A stretch of 64,000 nt of DNA. Origin: Sphingomonas swuensis (lineage in GTDB: Bacteria > Pseudomonadota > Alphaproteobacteria > Sphingomonadales > Sphingomonadaceae). The notes below the pieces were generated by a model that saw only the letters and a program-made list of their open reading frames with translations, ran no database searches and was not told the origin of the DNA. Positions 39,327 through 47,754 of this stretch are shown piece by piece. Both the position numbers and the translations under genes were made by a program. The stretch spans positions 1,696,001 to 1,760,000 of the forward strand of contig NZ_BAABBQ010000001.1 in the NCBI RefSeq assembly GCF_039538045.1, written 5' to 3'. Each line of letters begins with the position of its first letter. Positions within the stretch are counted from its first letter, which is position 1.

Positions 39327-39406
39327 TCCCGCTTCTGGTCTTCTGCCGGCATGGCGATGCGGACCGCCCCACCCCCGGGCGGCCGAGCCGTGGAGGATGA
39401 CCGACG

Positions 39407-40264
39407 ATGACCGAAGACCTCAAGACCCAAGCCATCGCCCTCTACGACGCCTTCACCCACGAGGGCATGCCGCGCCGGACCTTCATGACCCGGATGGTGG
39501 CGCTGGCTGGAAGCGTGGCCGCTGCCGAAGCGCTGATCGGAAGCATTGCTGCCTCGCCCGCCGCCGCGGCCATCGTGCCCGAGAACGATCGCCGGCTGAC
39601 CATGCGCGAGCAGACGATCGCCGGTACCAAGGCCTATGTCGCCGAACCGCGCAGCCGCAGCCTCAAGCCGACGGTCATCGTGGTTCATGAGAACCGCGGC
39701 CTCAACGGCTATGTCCGCGACGTCGCCCGGCGGCTGGGCGTCGCCGGCTATCGCGCGGTCGCGCCCGACTTCCTGACGCCGCTCGGCGGCACGCCCGCAA
39801 ATGAGGACCAGGCCCGCGACCTGATCGGCAAGCTCGACCTCGCGCAGGCCAGCCAGGCGGGTGTCGCCATGCTCCGCGAGCTCGCCAAGAGCAGTCGCGG
39901 CGGAAAGGTCGGCGCGGTCGGCTTCTGCTGGGGCGGCGCTTACGTGAACCGCCTGGCGGTCGACGCGGGCAGCGACCTCGACGCGGGAGTGCCCTATTAC
40001 GGCACCGCCCCCGACCCGAGCCAGGCGGCGCGGGTCTCGGCACCGCTGCTCATCCACTGCGCCGGGCTCGACGAGCGGGTGAACCGCAGCGCCTTTCCGT
40101 GGGTCGAGGCGCTCCGCGCGGCGAACAAGCCGGTGACCTTCCAGCTCTACGACGGCGTCAATCACGCCTTCCACAACGACACCTCGGCCGAGCGCTACGA
40201 CAAGGCAGCGGCCGAACTGAGCTGGCAGCGCACGCTGCGCTTCTTCAAGCGCAACCTCGGCTAG
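39407..40264 (+). CDS. Dienelactone hydrolase family protein (exported)
   Basis: 285 residues. After a leader with PRRTFMTRMVALAGSVAAAEA, which looks like a Tat signal (RRTFMTR), comes an alpha/beta-hydrolase of the dienelactone hydrolase type. The Cys-Asp-His triad is visible: nucleophile in GFCWGG, aspartate in GLDERVN and histidine in GVNHAFHND. Substrate is unknown; no other aromatic-degradation genes surround it. Its TAG stop shares a CTAG with the stop of the convergent membrane protein. Confidence 0.88.
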   Translation: MTEDLKTQAIALYDAFTHEGMPRRTFMTRMVALAGSVAAAEALIGSIAASPAAAAIVPENDRRLTMREQTIAGTKAYVAEPRSRSLKPTVIVVHENRGLNGYVRDVARRLGVAGYRAVAPDFLTPLGGTPANEDQARDLIGKLDLAQASQAGVAMLRELAKSSRGGKVGAVGFCWGGAYVNRLAVDAGSDLDAGVPYYGTAPDPSQAARVSAPLLIHCAGLDERVNRSAFPWVEALRAANKPVTFQLYDGVNHAFHNDTSAERYDKAAAELSWQRTLRFFKRNLG

Positions 40265-40947
40265 GCGCGAGGCTCTTCGTCGGCATCACCGTGGCGGGCT
40301 CCAAGCCCGAGCCCGAGCCCGCCCATGCCCATGCCCGCGGCCATTCCGCCGCCGCCACGTCCTCCACCGCCGCCGCCCTCGCCGCGCCCGCCATTCCGGC
40401 CTCCGCCCCCGCCGCCGCTGCTGGGCCGGGCCGGTCCCTGGCGGGGAATGGCGACATCGTTGGGGATGGCGGCAAGGCCGAGCGCCGAGCGGATGAAGTC
40501 GCGCAGGCTCGTCACCAGCTCGGCGGTGTGCACCGGCCGTCCCGACGCGAGTTCCGACGCGGCGGTCGCGGCAAGGCGGACCTGGTCGTCGGTGCCGAGC
40601 AGGATGATGTCGGAGAGTGCGGCCTCGACCGCGTCACGCGTCCGGCGGCCTCGCTCGGAGCCTGGACGATCGCTTTCCCCGGCACCTTCGACGAGGCCGG
40701 CGGCACGGAGATCCCGCAGGTGGGTCGGATCGACGCTGAGGTCGCCGGTGAAGCTTCCACCGAGTGTCTTGTAGGCCGCGATCAGCGTCCGCAGTCGCTC
40801 GTTGATCTGCCGGTTCTCGCGCTCCCGACGCTGCTGCCAGGTCATCATCAGCAGCAAGCGGATTCCAACACCGACCAGCGTGATGAGCACGATTCCGAGC
40901 AGGGTCGAGAGAAGCCCCTGCCAGCTGCCGATATCCAGTCCTCGCAT
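40261..40947 (-). CDS. Single-pass membrane protein with Gly-rich tail, unknown function
   Basis: 228 residues. One hydrophobic segment near the N-terminus (WQGLLSTLLGIVLITLVGVGIRLLLM), then a basic helix and a soluble domain (about 55-155), then a tail (about 170-228) of glycine, arginine and methionine runs. The C-terminal tail is low-complexity and may be disordered. No family recognised. Convergent overlap of four bases (CTAG) with the dienelactone hydrolase. Confidence 0.72.
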   Translation of the reverse strand: MRGLDIGSWQGLLSTLLGIVLITLVGVGIRLLLMMTWQQRRERENRQINERLRTLIAAYKTLGGSFTGDLSVDPTHLRDLRAAGLVEGAGESDRPGSERGRRTRDAVEAALSDIILLGTDDQVRLAATAASELASGRPVHTAELVTSLRDFIRSALGLAAIPNDVAIPRQGPARPSSGGGGGGRNGGRGEGGGGGGRGGGGMAAGMGMGGLGLGLGARHGDADEEPRA

Positions 40948-40996
40948 GACGCCGCCAACGCGCTACGGCGTGGAATGGGTCATCGCGTCTGGGATC

Positions 40997-41803
40997 TCAG
41001 GCCGGCAAGGCTCCGCCCAGCGACGGGCGCTTTCCCGCGAACCAGCCGGCGGCCGCGATCCCCACCCCGGCAATGCCCGCCAGGAGGATGAACGGCTCAC
41101 TCGGCAGCGGGGCGAGCGAAGCGTAGATGCGCTCCCAGCCAGGAGTATGCCCGGGCACCTCGAACAAGATCGAGGAAAGGATGGTCGCCGCGCCGGCGAG
41201 CACGAAGGGACGGCCATCCTTGCGCTGGCGGAAGGCGATCAGGAAGGCGATTGCGGCAACCAGGACGTTGGTCGCCTGGAACCCGACGTGCAGCCTGTCG
41301 AAGTCCTCCGGCCCCCGGATGCCGAGCGGGATGCCGCTCAGTCGTCCGATGATCGGCGGCAAGAGCGCGATCGCCGTCGCCAGCAGGTAGCCCGAGTGCA
41401 GGCGAACGCTTCGGCGGTGCTTCAGCCCCATGAAAACGAAGTAGGCCACCATCGCGACCCCGACAAAGTCGAACCAGGCGAGCTCGGGCGCCCACATCGC
41501 CTGGAAGGGCGCGCCTGCCGCGTAGCGATCGGCCATGCCGAAGAAGATCCCGGCTCCGCCCGCCATGAACAGCGGGAACAGCGCCAGGACGGCCGGGCCG
41601 ACGGTGCGGTGCGTGGCCCGCTGGCCATGGTGGATGGTCCAGCTCTGAAGCGCCAGCAGCAGCAGCCAGGCGGTCGCGGTCAGGCCGTGCGCATGAAGCT
41701 CCCACGGAGCGGTTCCGAACTGCCCGAGATAGGTCGGCCAGAAGGCCACCGCGGCCAGCGGAAAGAGCGACAAGATGTACCAGTGCGCGTGTCGATAAGG
41801 CAT
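40997..41803 (-). CDS. Seven-helix membrane protein, unknown function
   Basis: 268 residues from the ATG at 41803, preceded by GGGGGAAG. About seven hydrophobic helices, with conserved-looking histidines (HAHW near the start, ELHAHGL, WTIHHGQRATHR) that could bind heme or metal. I do not recognise a named family. A terminator upstream at 41883 separates it from the Bax-inhibitor gene, so it has its own promoter. Confidence 0.72.
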   Translation of the reverse strand: MPYRHAHWYILSLFPLAAVAFWPTYLGQFGTAPWELHAHGLTATAWLLLLALQSWTIHHGQRATHRTVGPAVLALFPLFMAGGAGIFFGMADRYAAGAPFQAMWAPELAWFDFVGVAMVAYFVFMGLKHRRSVRLHSGYLLATAIALLPPIIGRLSGIPLGIRGPEDFDRLHVGFQATNVLVAAIAFLIAFRQRKDGRPFVLAGAATILSSILFEVPGHTPGWERIYASLAPLPSEPFILLAGIAGVGIAAAGWFAGKRPSLGGALPA

Positions 41804-41882
41804 GTCTTCCCCCTGCCTTGCCGCGACTCCCCCCAGAGTCGGCGTGCGCGCAACCATGCCCCGTTGATTGATCGGGCGCAAG

Positions 41883-41913
41883 AAAAAGGGCCCGACGGTT
41901 GCCCGCCGAGCCC
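41883..41913 (-). terminator. Rho-independent terminator of the Bax-inhibitor-1 gene
   Basis: On the minus strand GGGCTCGGCGG (41913-41903) pairs with CCGTCGGGCCC (41898-41888), 11 bp with two G-T pairs, a four-base loop GCAA and a run of five T residues (41887-41883). It lies 26 bp past the stop. Confidence 0.9.
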
Positions 41914-41938
41914 ATCTCTTTTCCGATCCGTGCGCTGA

Positions 41939-42667
41939 TCAGTCGCGGTTGCCCATGAAGCTCAGCAGGAACTGGAACATGTTGATGAAGTCGAGATAGA
42001 GCGTCAGCGCGCCCATGATCACGGCCTTGCCAAGCATGTCCGACCCGGCGACCTGCGCGTAGACGCTCTTGATCTTCTGCGTGTCGTAGGCGGTCAGGCC
42101 CGCGAACAGCAGCACGCCGATGGCGCTGATCGCCATGCTGAGCGCAGTCGACTGGATGAAGATGTTGGCGATCATCACCACGATCAGGCCGACCACGCCC
42201 ATGATCAGGAAGGTGCCGAGGCCCGACAGGTCCTTCTTGGTCGTGTAGCCGTAGAGGCTGAGCGACAGGAAGGCGACAGCGGTCGCGAAGAAGGTCGTCG
42301 CGATGCTGGTGCCGCTGTAGATCAGCGGAATGACCGACATCGACACGCCCATCACCGCGGCGAAGGCGTAGAAGAAGGTCCGCATGCCCGCCGCCGACAT
42401 GTTCTGGGCCTTGAAGCCCATCACCATGATCATGATCAGCGGCGCGAACAGCGCGACCCAGCGGAGGATCGGATGCGCGAACAGCGAGGCGGCGACGCCC
42501 GTCGCGGCCAGCGCCAGCGCGACGATGCCGGTGAGCAGCACGCCCGACGCCATCGTGTTGTACACACCCAGCATGTAGGACCGCAGGCCCGCATCACGGG
42601 CGGCGCGCGGCACGCCGACCGAGACGGCCGGCGATGCGGTCGCTTGCGGGTCAGACCAGTTCTGCAT
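41939..42667 (-). CDS. Bax inhibitor-1/YccA family membrane protein
   Basis: 242 residues with seven hydrophobic helices. The BI-1 family signature is present: the SMSVIPLIYSGTSI segment, GYTTKKDLSGLGTFLIMG, and the C-terminal GLTAYDTQKIK plus ALTLYLDFINMFQFLL. Bacterial members act as calcium leak channels or partner with the FtsH protease (YccA); either would be an inner-membrane role. Divergent from the DUF350 operon with 201 bp between, which holds a palindrome. Confidence 0.95.
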   Translation of the reverse strand: MQNWSDPQATASPAVSVGVPRAARDAGLRSYMLGVYNTMASGVLLTGIVALALAATGVAASLFAHPILRWVALFAPLIMIMVMGFKAQNMSAAGMRTFFYAFAAVMGVSMSVIPLIYSGTSIATTFFATAVAFLSLSLYGYTTKKDLSGLGTFLIMGVVGLIVVMIANIFIQSTALSMAISAIGVLLFAGLTAYDTQKIKSVYAQVAGSDMLGKAVIMGALTLYLDFINMFQFLLSFMGNRD

Positions 42668-42766
42668 CTCAAAGCTCCATGTCCGGCGGGCCCGATAGCC
42701 CGTCTACGAGACCATATATCGTTGAGGGGGGCGAAGGTTTCAAGAAATAATCGCAAGCGAAACGAC

Positions 42767-42784
42767 CTACTTACATGTGAGTAG
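42767..42784. promoter_or_regulatory. 18-bp near-perfect palindrome, candidate TetR-type operator
   Basis: CTACTTACATGTGAGTAG is symmetric at 16 of 18 positions (one pair is a mismatch). The core CTTACATGTGAG is a form typical of TetR-family operators. It lies 24 bp upstream of a possible -35 (TTGAAA, 42743-42738 minus strand) of the Bax-inhibitor gene and 84 bp upstream of the DUF350 start, so one repressor could control both directions. No regulator gene is adjacent. Confidence 0.55.
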
Positions 42785-42868
42785 AAGCTGCCGGGGCAAG
42801 CACTTGCGCGGTCACGCGGATCGGCTAGTCATGGTGTCTCAGACGAGCGACACACAGGGGGCTTAAGC

Positions 42869-43276
42869 TTGTTCGGCTACTTCACTGCGGCATTGCCGCA
42901 TTTCCTGGCTTATTTCGGGGCGGCGCTGCTGCTCGCCGCGGCCTTTCTCACCATCTACGTCCAGCTGACCCCGCACCGGGAGCTGGACCTCATCCGCAAC
43001 GGCAACAGTGCCGCCGCGCTCCAGCTGACCGGCACCTTCCTCGGCTTCGCGCTTCCGGTCGCCACCATCATCGGCAACAGCGTCAGCATTCCCGACATGC
43101 TGATGTGGGGCGTGGTCGCGGCGGTCGTCCAGTTGCTGGTCTTCGTGGTCATCGCCCGGCTGCTGTTCCGCGGCATCTCGGCCCGGATCAGCGACGGCTG
43201 CACCTCGAGCGGCGTCTTCGTCGGCGGAATGGGTCTCGGCATCGGCCTGCTCCAGGCCGCCTGCATGGTTCCGTGA
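42869..43276 (+). CDS. DUF350 membrane protein (YjfL-like)
   Basis: 135 residues from a TTG at 42869. Four hydrophobic segments in two related pairs, the DUF350 layout: YFGAALLLAAAFLTIYV with a charged NGNSAAALQLTGTFLGFALP turn, then MLMWGVVAAVVQLLVFVVIARLL and VGGMGLGIGLLQAACMV. In E. coli YjfL is encoded next to YjfM and the ATP-grasp enzyme YjfC, the same order seen here. Overlaps the next gene by four bases (GTGA). Confidence 0.88.
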   Translation: MFGYFTAALPHFLAYFGAALLLAAAFLTIYVQLTPHRELDLIRNGNSAAALQLTGTFLGFALPVATIIGNSVSIPDMLMWGVVAAVVQLLVFVVIARLLFRGISARISDGCTSSGVFVGGMGLGIGLLQAACMVP

Positions 43277-43668
43277 GCGCGATGGATCGCAAGCTCACCC
43301 TCACCGCTACGCTCGCCGCAGCCCTCACCGGACTGTCGGGGTGCTCCAGCAACGGCGCCCGTGAGGTCGTCGCGGCCAACAACACCCGGATCTGCGTCGA
43401 CGAGTGGAGCAACCGCATCGACGACGACTATTGCGAAGGGCGCTACGGCAGCGGCCATCGCAGCAGCTTCCTCTACCTGCGTGCCGGTAGTCCGATCCCT
43501 TATTACTACGACAATGTCCGCGGCGCGAAATACGCGCGCTATCTCAGCCCCACGCCGCTTGGCGGGGCGGTCAATCGCGCGCCCTCCTCCGTCAACATGT
43601 CGCGCTCCTCCGCCATCTCGCGCGGCGGCCTCGGCAGCAGCGGGCGCAGCTTCGGCCGCGGCGGCTGA
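43273..43668 (+). CDS. Small lipoprotein, YjfM position (DUF1190-like)
   Basis: 131 residues from a GTG at 43273 that overlaps the previous stop; an ATG at 43282 is the alternative. The signal ends in a lipobox (LTGLSGC). The mature part includes NNTRICVDEWSNRIDDDYC, PYYYDNVRGAKY and a C-terminal tail rich in Ser, Arg and Gly (SRGGLGSSGRSFGRGG). Cysteine and Arg/Ser-rich tail resemble E. coli YgiB/YjfM, so the identification rests on position plus these features. Overlaps yjfC by one base. Confidence 0.75.
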   Translation: MSAMDRKLTLTATLAAALTGLSGCSSNGAREVVAANNTRICVDEWSNRIDDDYCEGRYGSGHRSSFLYLRAGSPIPYYYDNVRGAKYARYLSPTPLGGAVNRAPSSVNMSRSSAISRGGLGSSGRSFGRGG

Positions 43669-44810
43669 TGGACAAGCGCAGGCTGCGTCCACGCGAGGGC
43701 TGGCAGCGGATCGTCGAGGAACAGGGGCTCGTCTGGCACACCCAGGACGGCAAGCCCTATTGGGACGAAAGCGGCTGCTACGTCTTCACGCTGAAGGAGA
43801 TCGAAACCCTCGAACGCGCCGCCGAGCGCTGCCACGAGCTGTTCCTCGAGGCCGGCGACCATCTCGCCAAGCGACCCGAGAAGCTCGCCCGCTTCGGCAT
43901 TCCCGACTGGTGTATCGATCCGCTCCTCGCCGAGTGGAAGCGCGACCGGCCGGCGCTCGACTACGGCCGCTTCGACTTCGGCTGGGACGGCAAGGGCGAG
44001 CCCAAGCTGTTCGAGTATAATTGCGACACGCCGACCGCGATGCTCGAATGCGGCGTCGTGCAATGGCAGTGGAAGGAAGAGGTCTTCCCCGCCAACGACC
44101 AGTTCACCTCGCTCCACGACAAGCTCATCGATCGCTGGCGCTACATGGCCCGCGACCTTCCGGGGCAACGGCTGTGGGTCACCCACTACGGCGACGAGCT
44201 GCACGAGGACACGCTCACCGCCACCTACATGCGCGACCTCGCCGAGCAGGCGGGTCTCGAGACCCGCGGGGTCCTCATCGACCGCATCGGGATCGACGGC
44301 GAAGGGCGGATCGTCGACGACGAGGACTATCTCATCACCGCCATCTTCAAGCTCTATCCGTGGGAATGGATTGTCGCCGAGGACTATGGCCGGGAAATCG
44401 TCCGTCGGATGGACGCGACCCTCTGGCTCGAGCCGATTTGGAAGATGCTATGGTCGAACAAGGCGATCCTGCCCCTCCTGTCCGAACTGGAACCGAAGCA
44501 CCCCAATCTTCTACCCGCCAGCTGGGACCCGGTGAGCGTCGGCTCGCGGCACGTCGCCAAGCCGATCCTTGCCCGCGAAGGCGCCAACATCGTGATCAGC
44601 GAGGACGGCCGCGAGACCGGCCGGACCGACGGCCCTTACACGTCACCCGTGATCTACCAGCAGCTCTACGACTTGCCCGAGTTCGACGGCGCCTATCCGG
44701 TGCTTGGCGTCTGGACCGTCGGCGGGGAGGCAGCCGGTCTCGGCATCCGCGAGGGCGGACGGATCACCGGCGACGAGGCCCGCTTCGTGCCCCACATTAT
44801 CGAGGGCTGA
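43668..44810 (+). CDS. yjfC: Glutathionylspermidine synthase-like ATP-grasp ligase (YjfC/YgiC)
   Basis: 380 residues. Synthetase domain relative without the amidase half of E. coli Gsp. Visible features: RFDFGWDGKGEPKLFEYNCDTPTAMLE, which in the family gives acidic metal ligands, PLLSELEPKHPNLLPAS, and the ATP-site segment VAKPILAREGANIVI, plus TSPVIYQQLYDLPEF. It is expected to ligate an amine or amino acid to a peptide or glutathione. The acceptor is unknown. Second-last of the coupled run; a K+ channel follows. Confidence 0.9.
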   Translation: MDKRRLRPREGWQRIVEEQGLVWHTQDGKPYWDESGCYVFTLKEIETLERAAERCHELFLEAGDHLAKRPEKLARFGIPDWCIDPLLAEWKRDRPALDYGRFDFGWDGKGEPKLFEYNCDTPTAMLECGVVQWQWKEEVFPANDQFTSLHDKLIDRWRYMARDLPGQRLWVTHYGDELHEDTLTATYMRDLAEQAGLETRGVLIDRIGIDGEGRIVDDEDYLITAIFKLYPWEWIVAEDYGREIVRRMDATLWLEPIWKMLWSNKAILPLLSELEPKHPNLLPASWDPVSVGSRHVAKPILAREGANIVISEDGRETGRTDGPYTSPVIYQQLYDLPEFDGAYPVLGVWTVGGEAAGLGIREGGRITGDEARFVPHIIEG

Positions 44811-44814
44811 CCCG

Positions 44815-45189
44815 ATGGCCGTGATCAAGCTCCGCGCCGCCACCGACACGCTCAAGGAAGTGGCCGCGCTCTACGTCGGTCTCCTGCTGGTGTCGGCGAC
44901 CCTCTTCGCCTGGTTCGAGGGCCGACCCTTCCTCGACAGCCTCTACTGGGCGGCGACCACCGCCACGTCGACCGGCTATGGCGACATCTCGGCCAAGACG
45001 CTGGGCGGGATGATTGTCTCGGTCGCGCTGATGCACGCCAGCATCTTCGTCATCGCGCCGCTGATCGTCGTTCGCCTAATCGAGCGGCTGAACGAGGACC
45101 GGCACGAGTTCACCCATGACGAGCAGGAGCGGATCCTCGCGACCCTCTCAAGGCTCGAGGAGCGGCTGGAGCGCATCGAGAAGCGTTGA
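44815..45189 (+). CDS. Two-helix potassium channel
   Basis: 124 residues from the ATG at 44815, four bases after the yjfC stop. Two transmembrane helices flank a pore loop with the selectivity filter STGYGDIS, a variant of TVGYGD (Thr-Ser in place of Thr-Val before Gly-Tyr-Gly-Asp). The C-terminus is a charged helix (RLEERLERIEKR), probably a tetramerising coiled coil. K+ channels recur in the neighbourhoods of YjfC-like enzymes, supporting a joint membrane role. Confidence 0.88.
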   Translation: MAVIKLRAATDTLKEVAALYVGLLLVSATLFAWFEGRPFLDSLYWAATTATSTGYGDISAKTLGGMIVSVALMHASIFVIAPLIVVRLIERLNEDRHEFTHDEQERILATLSRLEERLERIEKR

Positions 45190-45195
45190 GCGGTC

Positions 45196-45726
45196 ATGCA
45201 CCGCCTGTTCGTCGCCCTCCCCGTCCCCGAGTCTGTCGCGGACGTGCTGCTCGACCTCATGGACGACGGTGCACCGCTGCGCTGGCAGGAGGCGGAGCAG
45301 CTTCACCTCACCCTGCGCTTTGTCGGTGAGGTCGAGCGGCCAATCGCCGAGGACCTCGCCCGAGCGCTCGCCACCCTCACCTTCCAGCCATTCGAGATCG
45401 CGCTATCCGGAGTCGGCCGCTTCGCGCAGCGCCGTGGCGGGGCCTTGTGGTGCGGGATCGCTCCGCGCGAGCCGGTCGCCGCGCTGGCGGCGAGGATCGA
45501 ACGTCTCGTTCAGGCATGCGGCCTGGCCGCCGAGCACCGTGCCTTCCACCCGCACATCACCCTGGCCCGCTGGAATGGTGCCGAGCCTCTTCTCGGCCCG
45601 TTCCTAGAGCGCCACGGCGGGCTCCGCTCCGCGCCATGGACGGTGGATCGCTTCAACCTCGTCGAAAGCCGTCTTGGTCGCCACGGCCCCTTCTACAAGA
45701 CCGTCGCCAGTTACTTTGCCGGCTGA
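45196..45726 (+). CDS. thpR: RNA 2',3'-cyclic phosphodiesterase ThpR
   Basis: 176 residues. A 2H phosphoesterase with both HxTx motifs, HLTL (about 36) and HITL (about 120). The enzyme opens 2',3'-cyclic phosphates to 2'-phosphates and has RNA-ligase activity in vitro. Six bases separate it from the K+ channel, so it may be co-transcribed. Its 3' end overlaps that of the convergent msrB by 16 bp. Confidence 0.93.
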   Translation: MHRLFVALPVPESVADVLLDLMDDGAPLRWQEAEQLHLTLRFVGEVERPIAEDLARALATLTFQPFEIALSGVGRFAQRRGGALWCGIAPREPVAALAARIERLVQACGLAAEHRAFHPHITLARWNGAEPLLGPFLERHGGLRSAPWTVDRFNLVESRLGRHGPFYKTVASYFAG

Positions 45727-46172
45727 AAGCGCAGCGCGACCCCGTTCATGCAGTAGCGCTTGCCGGTGGGCTTGGGACCATCGTCGAAGACGTGGCCGAG
45801 ATGGCCGAGGCAGCGGCGGCAACGGACCTCGGTCCGGGCCATGAAGCCGCTCTCGGTACGCAGATCGACCGCGCCGTCGAAAGGCGCGAAGAAGCTCGGC
45901 CAGCCGGTCCCGCTGTCGAATTTCGCAGTCGAGCGGAACAGCGGCTGCCCGCAACCCGCGCAGCGGTAGATTCCGACCCTCTTCTCATGGTCAAGCGGCG
46001 AGCTGAACGGTCGCTCGGTCCCCGCCTGCCGAAGCACGCGATAGGCGGCGGGCGACAGGCGCCGCCGCCACTCGCGATCGTCGAGCTTGAAGGCCTGGGC
46101 CGAGACCCCGCCCGCAAGCGGAAGAAGCGCCAGCGCGAAACCCATTCGCAGGATCGTCCGACGTTCTTCCAT
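45711..46172 (-). CDS. msrB: Peptide-methionine (R)-S-oxide reductase MsrB, exported
   Basis: 153 residues with an N-terminal signal ([25 protein letters not shown]) containing twin arginines, so probably a Tat or Sec substrate acting in the periplasm. Zinc CxxC pairs (CAGC, CRRC), the substrate motif TGWPSFF, and the catalytic cysteine in GKRYCMNG are intact. It repairs oxidised methionine. Overlaps thpR by 16 bp at the 3' ends. Confidence 0.95.
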   Translation of the reverse strand: MEERRTILRMGFALALLPLAGGVSAQAFKLDDREWRRRLSPAAYRVLRQAGTERPFSSPLDHEKRVGIYRCAGCGQPLFRSTAKFDSGTGWPSFFAPFDGAVDLRTESGFMARTEVRCRRCLGHLGHVFDDGPKPTGKRYCMNGVALRFQPAK

Positions 46173-46183
46173 CTTGCTTGCTC

Positions 46184-46999
46184 CTAGAACCGAAGGCCTG
46201 CGGTCAGGCTTAGGCTATGGATCATGAACCGGTCATCGCTGCGCCGGAAGTCGGTCCCGCCGGCATTGCTGAGAATGAACGGGTTGGTCGCCGGGGCCGG
46301 CCCGCTGGCACGGACGCGATAGTCATTGTCGCTGTAGCGCGTACCCAGATAAAGCAGGCCGACGGCGATGTTGCCGAAGCGCTGCTCGACACCGGCGCCG
46401 TAGCGGAAGCCCGTCGACCGGTCGTCGTCACCGCGCTCGGTGAAGGTGTTCACCGCGTTGCTGGTAGCGAAGTCGTGCCGGATCTTGGCGCTTGCGACAC
46501 CCGCGGTGACGTAGGGCAGTGTGTCGCCGAGCGCGAGGCCGACGCGGGCACGGATCGCGGCGCTGTTCTTGATCCGGCGGGTCATCGTGTAGAAGGCCGG
46601 GGTGGTGCTGTAGGCGGTGACGCTGTCGCGGGCCGACGAACGGCCGATCTCGCCGACGACGCCGACGACCACATTGCCGAACTGCTGGTCGTAGCCGGCC
46701 ATCAGCGCATAGTCGCCCTTCTCCTTGTCCTTGCGGCAGCCCTGCGCAGGGGTCGCGCCGAGTGCCGCGCCGTTGCAGAAGCCGGGCGAGAAGGCGTTGG
46801 CGCCGGCCGCGGTGTTCACCGTGTCGCCGAACGAGCCATCGAGGTTGTTGTCGAATTCGATCCGCTCATTGCCGTTGCGGGCATTGGAGATGCCGGCGCG
46901 CGCCCCGACGTGGAAGCCGCTCCAGTCGGCGGTCTGGGCCGCGGCTGGGGTGGCGGCAAAGGCAGCGGCGAGCAGGCCGCCAGTGATGATCTTGTGCAT
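46184..46999 (-). CDS. Outer-membrane beta-barrel protein
   Basis: 271 residues. Cleavable signal ([22 protein letters not shown]), then [17 protein letters not shown] and alternating hydrophobic strands ending in [14 protein letters not shown], with a C-terminal phenylalanine as required by the BAM complex. Pattern fits small OmpA-like/Opa-type barrels. A pair of direct repeats (CTCTCTCG) lies just upstream of the start and could be regulatory. Function unknown. Confidence 0.88.
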   Translation of the reverse strand: MHKIITGGLLAAAFAATPAAAQTADWSGFHVGARAGISNARNGNERIEFDNNLDGSFGDTVNTAAGANAFSPGFCNGAALGATPAQGCRKDKEKGDYALMAGYDQQFGNVVVGVVGEIGRSSARDSVTAYSTTPAFYTMTRRIKNSAAIRARVGLALGDTLPYVTAGVASAKIRHDFATSNAVNTFTERGDDDRSTGFRYGAGVEQRFGNIAVGLLYLGTRYSDNDYRVRASGPAPATNPFILSNAGGTDFRRSDDRFMIHSLSLTAGLRF

Positions 47000-47099
47000 G
47001 GAAATTTCCTCTCTCGGAAAATTCTCTCTCGCGATGGAAGCTCAAAGGACCGACCCGCCCCGGAGAGAGCGACAGGACGAGCCGGCCCGGTGTCCCGGC

Positions 47100-47672
47100 T
47101 TAGCCGGGAAGAGAGACCTTGTTGGTGACGTGGATCACGCCGTTCGACTGCAGCACGTCGGCCTGGGTCACGGTCGCGACCCCGCCCTTGGCATCGACGA
47201 TCACGATCCGATTGCCGTCCATACGCGCATGCAGCATGCCGCCCTGGACGGTGGTCAGCATCGCCATCCCGCCGCCGGCGCGGATCTGCGACATGAGGTC
47301 GGCGGCGGTCAGCCGGCCGGGCACCACATGGTAGGTCAGCACGCTGGTGAGCATCGCCTTGTTCTCGGGGCGAAGAAGCGTGTCGACGGTGCCCGCCGGA
47401 AGCGCTGCGAAAGCCGCGTTGGTCGGCGCGAAAACAGTGAACGGACCTGCGCCGTTCAGCGTGTCGACCAGCCCGGCGGCCTTGACCGCGGCGACCAGCG
47501 TGGTGTGGTCGGCCGAGTTCACCGCATTCTCGACAATGGTCTTGTTGGCGTACATCGGCGCGCCGCCGACCGTGACGACGTCGGCCGAGGTGGCCGCCTG
47601 TCCGTCCATGGTCATGCAGGCTCCGAGCGAGGCTGCGGCCCCCGCAAGAAGAAGCATCTTGAAGCTGTTCAT
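47100..47672 (-). CDS. Fasciclin-domain lipoprotein
   Basis: 190 residues from the ATG at 47672, preceded by AGGGAG; a GTG two codons earlier is less likely. Lipobox LGAC at about residue 19, then one fasciclin (FAS1) domain with TLVAAVKAAGLVDTLNGAGPFTVFAPTN and LTYHVVPGRL. FAS1 proteins mediate adhesion or surface binding. It follows the RskA/SigK pair in the same direction by 82 bp, echoing the sigK-rskA-mpt83 grouping of mycobacteria. Confidence 0.92.
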   Translation of the reverse strand: MNSFKMLLLAGAAASLGACMTMDGQAATSADVVTVGGAPMYANKTIVENAVNSADHTTLVAAVKAAGLVDTLNGAGPFTVFAPTNAAFAALPAGTVDTLLRPENKAMLTSVLTYHVVPGRLTAADLMSQIRAGGGMAMLTTVQGGMLHARMDGNRIVIVDAKGGVATVTQADVLQSNGVIHVTNKVSLPG

Positions 47673-47754
47673 GGTCACTCCCTGTCTGCCGCCATTCTGG
47701 CGATCAGGGTAAGTTACGGAGCGATGAACCGAGCGGATGCAGTGGGGACGAAAA

